NCBI RefSeq assembly: GCF_000519045.1
Contig: NZ_KI912532.1
Span: 2,719,867 to 2,783,866, forward strand
DNA length: 64,000 nucleotides
Direction of reading: 5' to 3'
Source of the DNA: Dechloromonas agitata is5
Lineage (GTDB): Bacteria; Pseudomonadota; Gammaproteobacteria; Burkholderiales; Rhodocyclaceae
A program made the translations under genes and the position numbers. Of the stretch, positions 57,883 to 64,000 are shown piece by piece. The stretch's first letter is position 1; each line of letters opens with the position of its first letter. The notes beneath the pieces are model-generated. The model was given only the letters and a program-made list of their open reading frames with translations. It was not told where the DNA came from and ran no database searches.

Positions 57883-58484
57883 GACAGCTTGGAACCGGCT
57901 CCGCGTATCAGCCCGACGGCAACGCCCTCGATGGCGAACTCGACCTCACCGGGCCGGACGATGATCGGCTCGAAATCGGGGTTCTCGGCGATCAGCTCGA
58001 TATGCCCCGCCTTGCGCTGCAGGCGCTTGACGGTGACATCGTCATCGAGCCGGGCGACGATGATTTCGCCATCACGCGCTTGATTGGTCTTGTGCACGGC
58101 GAGCAGGTCACCGTCGTAAATGCCGACGTCGATCATCGACAAGCCGCGCACCTTGAGCAGGAAATCGGCGCGCGGATGGAACATGCCGGCATCGAAGGCA
58201 TAGCGCGCCTGGATGTTTTCGACGGCCAGGATGGGCGAACCGGCAGCGACGCTGCCGATCAGCGGCAGGCCGAGTTGCTCGACGAGGCGAATGCCGCGGG
58301 CCGAACCGGGCTCCAAGTTGATGGCGCCCTTTTTGGCGAGCGCCTTGAGATGATCTTCGGCCGCATTGGGCGAGGCAAAACCGAAGGCGCTGGCGATTTC
58401 CGCCCGGGTGGGCGGTGCGCCGAGCACTTCGACGGTGTTTTTGATGAAATCGAGAATTTCCTGCTGACGGGGCGTGAGTTTCAT
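57879..58484 (-). CDS. lexA: LexA repressor
   Basis: At 201 residues, the winged-helix domain includes [18 protein letters not shown]. The cleavage site is Ala-Gly in [11 protein letters not shown]; catalytic Ser and Lys are in [14 protein letters not shown] and [16 protein letters not shown]. It represses its own operon through the box at 58511. Confidence 0.97.
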   Translation of the reverse strand: MKLTPRQQEILDFIKNTVEVLGAPPTRAEIASAFGFASPNAAEDHLKALAKKGAINLEPGSARGIRLVEQLGLPLIGSVAAGSPILAVENIQARYAFDAGMFHPRADFLLKVRGLSMIDVGIYDGDLLAVHKTNQARDGEIIVARLDDDVTVKRLQRKAGHIELIAENPDFEPIIVRPGEVEFAIEGVAVGLIRGAGSKLS

Positions 58485-58510
58485 GGCCTGACTCCGCTAA
58501 AAACCATTGA

Positions 58511-58526
58511 CTGTATTTTTGTACAG
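58511..58526 (-). promoter_or_regulatory. LexA (SOS) box of the lexA-imuA-imuB-dnaE2 operon
   Basis: CTGTATTTTTGTACAG, a near-perfect CTGT-N8-ACAG palindrome, 26 bases upstream of the lexA ATG. Confidence 0.92.
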
Positions 58527-58589
58527 TAATCGTTTTTTGGCAAGGGCCAAATCGGCTAAACTTCGCCTCCCCTCCTTGGATAGCACCAC

Positions 58590-58895
58590 ATGAAACTGCA
58601 GCACCTCGCCATCGGCGACCGTTTCGAATACAACGGCAAGGTTTTCGTCAAAACCGGCCCGCTGACCGCCTCCTCCGACGAGGGGGGCCAGCAGATCATC
58701 CCCCGCTATGCCGTGCTCAAACCGATCAACCCGCCGCCCCGCGAGGAAAAGCCCGGCCTGCGCCGCAGGCTGGATGAAAAAACGGTACGCGCCGCTTTCG
58801 ACGATTTTTACCAGGTGTGCAGCACGCTGGTCGACGACAGCGCCCTGCCCGCCCTGGTCGAGGCGCGTGACCGCTTCCTCGACCGCATCAAGTAA
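58590..58895 (+). CDS. Hypothetical protein (101 aa)
   Basis: A conserved-looking N-terminus (LQHLAIGDRFEYNGKVFVKT) resembling small SH3-like folds, a proline turn, then a helical end (VRAAFDDFYQVCSTLVDDSA). No family recognised. It is divergent from lexA and convergent with the MFS gene, abutting it without a gap. Confidence 0.7.
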   Translation: MKLQHLAIGDRFEYNGKVFVKTGPLTASSDEGGQQIIPRYAVLKPINPPPREEKPGLRRRLDEKTVRAAFDDFYQVCSTLVDDSALPALVEARDRFLDRIK

Positions 58896-60113
58896 TCAGG
58901 CAGCCGCCGGCGCAGCCCGAACCACCGGCGCCTCGCGGATCGGCAGATTGACGAGCGCAGCGGCCGCTGCCAGCGCCATGTCGGCGTACCACATCCAGCT
59001 GAAATCGCCGAACTGGGTAATCGCCAATCCGCCGAGCCAGGCGCCGAGGAAGCCGCCGATCTGGTGCGACAGCAGGGTCAGGCCGAACAAGGTCGCCAGG
59101 TAGCGGATGCCGAACAGCTTGCCGACGATGGCCGCGGTCGGCGGCACGGTCGCCAGCCAGGTAAAGCCGAGGCCGGCAGCAAAGACGTAATACGTCCATT
59201 CGGTGCGCGGCATCATCAGGTACCAGGCGACCAGCAGCGCCCGCGAACCGTACATCACGGCCAGCACGTACTTGCTGCGGTATTTGGCGACGCAGGAACC
59301 GGCATACAGGCTGCCGAAGATGTTGGTCAGGCCGATGATCGCCAGCGACCAGCTGGCCACCGAGGGCGGCAGGCCGCACAGGTTGACCTCGCCCGGCAGG
59401 TGCGTGACCAGAAAGGCGATGTGAAAGCCGCAGGTGAAGAAGCCGGCGTGCAGCAACAGGTAGCTGCGATCCTGCATCGCGGTACCGATCGCCTTGAGCA
59501 CCCCGCCTTCGTCGTTATCCTGGATGTGCGTGGCATGCGTCGATTGCGTCAGTTTGCCGATCAGCGGCAGCGCCAGCAGCGCCGTCGCCGCCATCGCCCA
59601 CATCGAACCGACCCAGCCCAGGCTCTGGATCAGCTTCTGCAAGATCGGCGCAAACACGAACTGGCCGAATGAACCGCCGGCATTGATCAACCCCGAGGCC
59701 GCACCGCGCGCCTCGGCCGGCATGCGCTGCGCCGCTGCCCCGAGCAGCACCGAAAAACTGCTGGCGCCCGAGCCCATGGCGCAGAACAGGCCAAGCGATA
59801 CGGCCAGGCCGAAGCCGGTACCCATGTAGGGAGTCAGCGCGCAGCCGGCAGCCAGCAGCACGATGCCGGCAATCAGCACGATACGCGGCCCGTGGCGGTC
59901 GGCGACGGCGCCGGCCAGCGGCTGGATGGCACCCCAGGTGAACTGGCCGATGGCCAGCGCGAAGCTGATGGTGGCGATGCCGAGCCCCGTCGTGTCGTTG
60001 AGCGGCGCGACGAACAGGCCCTGCGACTGGCGGATGCCCATCGAGATCATCATGATCCCGGCCGCGGCCAGGGCGGTCATCAGGATGTCGGGGCGATTCA
60101 ATGCGCGGAACAT
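58896..60113 (-). CDS. MFS transporter
   Basis: At 405 residues with 12 hydrophobic helices. The loop 2-3 motif is GAVADRHGPRIVLIAG, and it continues with GSGASSFSVLLGAAAQR and GLINAGGSFGQFVFAP. The pattern resembles small-molecule/oxalate-formate-type antiporters; substrate unknown. Divergent LysR regulator at 60212 probably controls it. Confidence 0.88.
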   Translation of the reverse strand: MFRALNRPDILMTALAAAGIMMISMGIRQSQGLFVAPLNDTTGLGIATISFALAIGQFTWGAIQPLAGAVADRHGPRIVLIAGIVLLAAGCALTPYMGTGFGLAVSLGLFCAMGSGASSFSVLLGAAAQRMPAEARGAASGLINAGGSFGQFVFAPILQKLIQSLGWVGSMWAMAATALLALPLIGKLTQSTHATHIQDNDEGGVLKAIGTAMQDRSYLLLHAGFFTCGFHIAFLVTHLPGEVNLCGLPPSVASWSLAIIGLTNIFGSLYAGSCVAKYRSKYVLAVMYGSRALLVAWYLMMPRTEWTYYVFAAGLGFTWLATVPPTAAIVGKLFGIRYLATLFGLTLLSHQIGGFLGAWLGGLAITQFGDFSWMWYADMALAAAAALVNLPIREAPVVRAAPAAA

Positions 60114-60211
60114 GGTGTTATGCCTTTAGAGAATTCGGCTGCACTATAGTCGCCAAATAACGTACGAAAAAGCCCATAATTCGCACCATCTCGTCAACGG
60201 ATAATTGACAA

Positions 60212-61117
60212 ATGCACTGGCTCAATTCCTGGGAAAGCTTCGTCAAGGTCGTCGAAACCGGCAGCATGGCCGAGGCGGCGCGCCGGCTGGATTGTACGCG
60301 GGCCCAGATCAGCAAGCAGATTGCCGATCTCGAACGGCAATTCGGCGCCCGCCTGTTCGAACGCTCGACGCGCAAGCTGGCGCTGACGCCGTCCGGCGAA
60401 GTTTTCCACCAGCACGCCCTGCGTGCCCTCGACGCCGTGGCCAGCACCGAAATCGCCGTGCGCAACCTGGGCGATACGCCCAGCGGCCTGCTCCGCATCA
60501 GCGCCTCCCTGACCTTCGGCCGCCTGTACATCGCCCCGCTACTACCACGGCTCACCGCGCAATATCCGGAACTGGAATGCGAACTGATCCTGACCGACCA
60601 ACTGGTCGATCTGGTCGACGACAACATCGACCTCGCCCTGCGCCACACCAAGGCGCCCCCCGATGAGGCCGTCGCCAGGCGACTGGTCACGTTGAACCGC
60701 GTGCTCTGTGCCACGCCGGCCTACCTCGCGGCGCACGGTACGCCGACACAGCCCAACGACCTGGCCAGGCACCCCTGCTTCGGTTACCTGCAGGCAGCGT
60801 CAAGCAACACGCTGGACCTCCTCGGCCAAGACGGGGAGCAGATCAGCGTGCCACTCGCCAGCCGCTTCCGCTTCAACAGCCTGGACTGCATCCTGGACGC
60901 TGTCCTCGCCGGCCACGGCCTGGCCATCCTGCCCACTTATCTGGCCGGTCCGGAAATCCAGCGCGGCCGACTGCAGACGGTCCTCGACGACTACGAACCG
61001 CTGACCGGTTTCGGCCGCCAGCTCTACGCCTGCTATACGCCGAGCCGTGTCCGGCTGCCCAAGGTCCGTGTTTTCCTCGACGAACTGGAGCGCCTCTTCA
61101 ATCCGCAACCGCCCTAG
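60212..61117 (+). CDS. LysR-family transcriptional regulator
   Basis: At 301 residues, the N-terminal HTH is MAEAARRLDCTRAQISKQIA, then LERQFGARLFERSTRKLALT. The effector domain is of the CrgA/AaeR-like type (ELECELILTDQLVDLVDDNI). It faces the MFS transporter across 98 bases. Confidence 0.92.
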   Translation: MHWLNSWESFVKVVETGSMAEAARRLDCTRAQISKQIADLERQFGARLFERSTRKLALTPSGEVFHQHALRALDAVASTEIAVRNLGDTPSGLLRISASLTFGRLYIAPLLPRLTAQYPELECELILTDQLVDLVDDNIDLALRHTKAPPDEAVARRLVTLNRVLCATPAYLAAHGTPTQPNDLARHPCFGYLQAASSNTLDLLGQDGEQISVPLASRFRFNSLDCILDAVLAGHGLAILPTYLAGPEIQRGRLQTVLDDYEPLTGFGRQLYACYTPSRVRLPKVRVFLDELERLFNPQPP

Positions 61118-61124
61118 GAGCGCT

Positions 61125-62477
61125 TCAGGTCGGCAGCGCGAAGCCCTTGAGCTTGCGGTACATGTCCACCGCGTAGGAATCGGTCATCCCGGCGACGAAA
61201 TCGGCTACCTGCAACAGGCGGACATAAGGATCGGGGTCCGGCTCGCCGGCATGACCGAGGAATTGCGCCGGTAACAATTTCATCAGCATCCGCTCGCGGG
61301 TGGTGAAGCGGACGCCCTCCACCCCGGCCTTCGCCTCGACAGCCTGGGTGAACAAGCCGAGCAAGGCACCCAGCACCTCGAAGCCGGCCGTCTCGATCTC
61401 CAGCGCCGGACGCGCCGTGTAGATCGTTTCCTTGGCCACCTGCAATACCGCCTGCAAGGGTATGCCGACCGGCGACTGTTCCAGCAATTCGTCGTCGAAC
61501 GCCCCGCTCAGGATGGCCTCCTCGTTTTCCAGAAAAACGGCTGCCGCGCCCTCCAGCAACCGGCCGATCGCCTTGGCCCGCAGGTACTCCAGGCGCTCCT
61601 TGGGGTCATGCAGGCGAGCCAGGCGGCCACCGCTGACGGTATTGCCGGCCAGATCACCGAGCAGGCATTCGGCATCCCGGTACGGCACGAAACCGAGCCG
61701 TGCCGCATCTTCCAGATCGACGATGAGGTAGCAGGTGTCATCCGCCACCTCGACCAGGAAGGCCAGCGGGTGACGCCGCCAGGCCGTGCCGGGCAAGCGC
61801 TCGACCAGGCCGGTGGCGCGGGCGACGCGGGCGAAGTTCTCGGCATCCTGCTGGAAGAAGCCGAATTTCTTGCCGCTCTTGCCGCCGAGTTCGTCATCGA
61901 CATGCGATGGGCGCGGGTATTTGGTGAAGGTTGCCAGTACCGCGCTGGTCAGTTGCAGACCGCCAGGGTTGGCCGGGCTTTGCAGGCGGCTGACGATACG
62001 GAAGCCCTGCGCATTGCCCTCGTAACGCTCGAAATCGGCCCGCTGTGCCGGGGTGAAAGCATGGCGCTCGAGCAGGCCGGAATTGCGGAACCACTCGCGG
62101 ATGGCATCCTCGCCGGCATGGCCGAAGGGCGGATTGCCGATGTCGTGCGCCAGGCAGGCGGCGGCGACGATGGCGCCGAAATCGCCCGATTCGACATCCT
62201 TCAGCCCATGCCGGGCGATGATCTCGCGGCCGACGACAGCCCCCAGCGAACGGCCGACGCAGCTCGCCTCCAGGCTGTGCGTCAGGCGGGTACGCACGTA
62301 GTCGCTCTTGGAAAGCGGGAAAACCTGCGTCTTGTCCTTCATGCGGCGGAAAGCCGAGGTGAAGACGATGCGGTCGTAGTCCTGCTGGAATGCCGTCCGT
62401 TCGGCCGAGTCCGGTGCCTTGCCGGCGCCCAGCCGTTCGTTGGAAAGCAGTTTCTCCCAGATTTTGCGTTTGCCCAT
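61125..62477 (-). CDS. dgt: Deoxyguanosinetriphosphate triphosphohydrolase-like protein
   Basis: At 450 residues, the HD metal motif is in CLAHDIGNPPFGHAGEDAIR and the HTHSLE-like motif in TRLTHSLEASCVGRSLG. FQQDYDRIVFTSAFRRMKDK is family specific. It hydrolyses dNTPs, with roles in nucleotide balance and in defence against phages in some bacteria. Confidence 0.93.
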   Translation of the reverse strand: MGKRKIWEKLLSNERLGAGKAPDSAERTAFQQDYDRIVFTSAFRRMKDKTQVFPLSKSDYVRTRLTHSLEASCVGRSLGAVVGREIIARHGLKDVESGDFGAIVAAACLAHDIGNPPFGHAGEDAIREWFRNSGLLERHAFTPAQRADFERYEGNAQGFRIVSRLQSPANPGGLQLTSAVLATFTKYPRPSHVDDELGGKSGKKFGFFQQDAENFARVARATGLVERLPGTAWRRHPLAFLVEVADDTCYLIVDLEDAARLGFVPYRDAECLLGDLAGNTVSGGRLARLHDPKERLEYLRAKAIGRLLEGAAAVFLENEEAILSGAFDDELLEQSPVGIPLQAVLQVAKETIYTARPALEIETAGFEVLGALLGLFTQAVEAKAGVEGVRFTTRERMLMKLLPAQFLGHAGEPDPDPYVRLLQVADFVAGMTDSYAVDMYRKLKGFALPT

Positions 62478-62512
62478 GCGCTTCGGTTTCGTGGATGCGA
62501 TGGGCCGCGAGT

Positions 62513-62923
62513 TTACTCTGCTTCGAGGGCGGCCCGGATATGATCCGGCACCGGCACCGACTTGCCGTTCTGCGTATTCATCCAGACCACCTTGGCGGCG
62601 CCTTCGGCATATACCTTGTCGTCACCCTCGATACGCATCTCGACATAGGTCTGGAAACTGGAACGACCGATGGCACCAACATACGTCCGCACCTCGACCA
62701 TGCCCGGATAGGTCATCGGCACCAGGAAAGTGCAACTGGCATTGATGATCACCGGCCCGTCGCCACCCGGCCGGACGGCGACCTGCATGTCCTCGATCCA
62801 TTCGACGCGGGCCTGCTCCATATAGCGGAAATAAACGGTATTGTTGACGTGGCCATAGGCGTCCATGTCGCCCCAGCGAATCGGCATCTTGGTGACATGG
62901 ATAAGTTTTCTGCGATGTTCCAT
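62513..62923 (-). CDS. 4HBT-family acyl-CoA thioesterase (YbgC-like)
   Basis: At 136 residues with the hot-dog signature RWGDMDAYGHVNNTVYFRYM, where Asp is catalytic, and EQARVEWIEDM. Likely cytoplasmic; substrate uncertain. It is 35 bases from the dgt start and probably co-transcribed. Confidence 0.85.
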   Translation of the reverse strand: MEHRRKLIHVTKMPIRWGDMDAYGHVNNTVYFRYMEQARVEWIEDMQVAVRPGGDGPVIINASCTFLVPMTYPGMVEVRTYVGAIGRSSFQTYVEMRIEGDDKVYAEGAAKVVWMNTQNGKSVPVPDHIRAALEAE

Positions 62924-63010
62924 AAACGATCGTTTGAAAAGATATTGATTAAACAGTGACCATACTGTACCGTATTGAAAATAAGCTCACAATAAATTCA
63001 AGGAGACATC

Positions 63011-64000
63011 ATGGAACGCGAAGCCATGGAATTCGACGTCGTCATCGTTGGCGGCGGCCCGGCCGGTCTGGCCTCGGCGATTCGACTCAAGCAGCTGGCC
63101 AGTGAAAAAGGTACGGACATCTCTGTCTGCCTGATCGAGAAAGGTGCCGAAATCGGTGCCCACATCCTGTCCGGCGCCGTCATGGATCCCCGCGCCCTGA
63201 CCGAACTCCTGCCCAACTGGCAGGAAGATGGTGCCCCGCTCAACGCCCCGGTTTCCGAAGACCGTTTCTTCATCCTTTCCGAAACCGGCGCCACCCGGGT
63301 GCCGAACAGCCTGCTCCCCGGCTGTTTCCACAACGAAGGCAACTACGTCATCTCGCTCGGCAACGTCTGCCGCTGGCTCGGCGAACAGGCCGAGGCTCTG
63401 GGTGTCGAAATCTACCCCGGCTTTGCCGGCTCCGAAGTGCTCTACGACGAGAACGGCGCCGTCAAGGGCGTTGCCACCGGCGACATGGGGCGTCTGCGCG
63501 ATGGCTCGGAAGGCCCCAATTTCCAGCTCGGCATGGAACTGCACGGCAAATACACCCTCTTCGCCGAAGGCTGCCGCGGACACCTCGGCAAGCAGCTGAT
63601 CGAAAAATTTTCCCTCGACAAGGATGCCGACCCGCAAACCTACGGCATCGGCCTCAAGGAACTCTGGGAAATCCAGCCCGACATGCACCAGCTTGGCCTG
63701 GTCATCCATAGCGGCGGTTGGCCGATGCAGCCGGACACCTACGGTGGCGGCTTCCTCTACCACCTGGAAAACAACCAGATCGCCATCGGCTTCGTCGTCG
63801 GGCTCGGCTACGAAAACCCGCACCTGTCACCCTACGAGGAATTCCAGCGTTTCAAGACGCATCCGGAAATCCGCAAATTCCTTGAGGGTGGCAAGCGCAT
63901 CGCCTACGGTGCCCGCGCCCTGGTTGCCGGAGGCCTGCAATCATTACCCAAGCTGACCGTCCCTGGAGCCGTGCTGATCGGCGACGATGCCGGTTTCCTG
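63011..64000 (+). CDS. Electron transfer flavoprotein-ubiquinone oxidoreductase (partial, continues past the window)
   Basis: AAGGAG lies 6 bases before ATG 63011. The 330 residues visible include the FAD Rossmann motif [20 protein letters not shown], then [30 protein letters not shown] and [20 protein letters not shown]. The frame runs off the window edge at [13 protein letters not shown]. It passes electrons from ETF to quinone. The 4Fe-4S end is beyond the window. Confidence 0.93.
   Translation, partial: MEREAMEFDVVIVGGGPAGLASAIRLKQLASEKGTDISVCLIEKGAEIGAHILSGAVMDPRALTELLPNWQEDGAPLNAPVSEDRFFILSETGATRVPNSLLPGCFHNEGNYVISLGNVCRWLGEQAEALGVEIYPGFAGSEVLYDENGAVKGVATGDMGRLRDGSEGPNFQLGMELHGKYTLFAEGCRGHLGKQLIEKFSLDKDADPQTYGIGLKELWEIQPDMHQLGLVIHSGGWPMQPDTYGGGFLYHLENNQIAIGFVVGLGYENPHLSPYEEFQRFKTHPEIRKFLEGGKRIAYGARALVAGGLQSLPKLTVPGAVLIGDDAGFL

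Noticed and set aside
61125-62477. dgt as a dedicated phage-defence gene
   Set aside because: The gene lies in a housekeeping setting next to a thioesterase, without other defence genes. The dGTPase family is widespread, so defence is not supported here.

Overview
The window looks like the chromosome of a betaproteobacterium of the Rhodocyclales (Dechloromonas/Azonexus/Azoarcus type). The host genes are GC-rich. The pgsA-tRNA-Gly-Cys-Gly-Leu cluster, the lexA-imuA-imuB-dnaE2 operon, the mltG-tmk-holB-pilZ-tatD operon and menD support this placement. It is inferred from gene content, not from a database search.

Layout. (1) 1-530: end of pgsA, then tRNA-Gly(GCC), tRNA-Cys(GCA), a second tRNA-Gly(GCC), a terminator and only the 5' half of tRNA-Leu(UAA). 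(2) 520-11033: an integrated element of about 10.5 kb, bounded by the 11-bp repeat GACTTAAAATC. That repeat is the anticodon loop of the split host tRNA-Leu, whose 3' half lies at 11023-11077. The element carries an integrase, a small Xis-like protein, a RepB-type primase, an HK97-type capsid protein, a P27-type small terminase, a few tail-like or unknown genes, an IS3-family insertion and a small gene under a LexA box. Near its right end, on the minus strand, is a complete tRNA-Leu(UAA) gene interrupted by a 212-nt group I intron (10531-10827). The intron falls exactly inside the copy of the attachment core, between GACTT and AAAATC. The element therefore appears to break a host tRNA gene, supply a self-splicing replacement, and hide that replacement from its own integrase. 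This is the main discovery candidate. (3) 11112-14830: a DUF1178 gene, then an IS-rich scar with two more IS3-family elements, broken gene pieces and a 31-bp vgrG scrap. (4) 14879-31057: accessory and membrane part of a type VI secretion system. It has a DUF2235 lipase effector, a candidate immunity lipoprotein, a DUF4123 adaptor, VgrG, TssA, an OmpA-like protein, TagF, TssM, an unrecognised membrane protein, PAAR and an M15 (TagX-like) peptidase. The sheath, baseplate and ClpV genes are not in the window. (5) 31116-45622: housekeeping genes (tatD, holB, tmk, mltG, ygfZ, tadA, guaA, guaB, rnfH, ratA, smpB), a J-like/trypsin-like fusion protease and a response regulator/HPt pair. (6) 45786-64000: tRNA-Asp, menD, queF, mutS, a secreted phosphoesterase-like protein, an SlyD-type PPIase, the lexA-imuA-imuB-dnaE2 SOS mutagenesis operon, an MFS transporter with a LysR regulator, dgt, a thioesterase and the start of an ETF-ubiquinone oxidoreductase.

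Links between the parts. The lexA promoter (CTGTATTTTTGTACAG) and the promoter of the small minus-strand gene in the element (CTGTTTATGCGTACAG) share the CTGT-N8-ACAG pattern, so the element is probably wired to the host SOS response. The T6SS minus-strand operon (M15 peptidase to OmpA-like) uses short gaps and ATGA overlaps, which suggests one transcript for envelope crossing and spike assembly. The VgrG-DUF4123-lipoprotein-lipase set is a typical effector-loading cassette.
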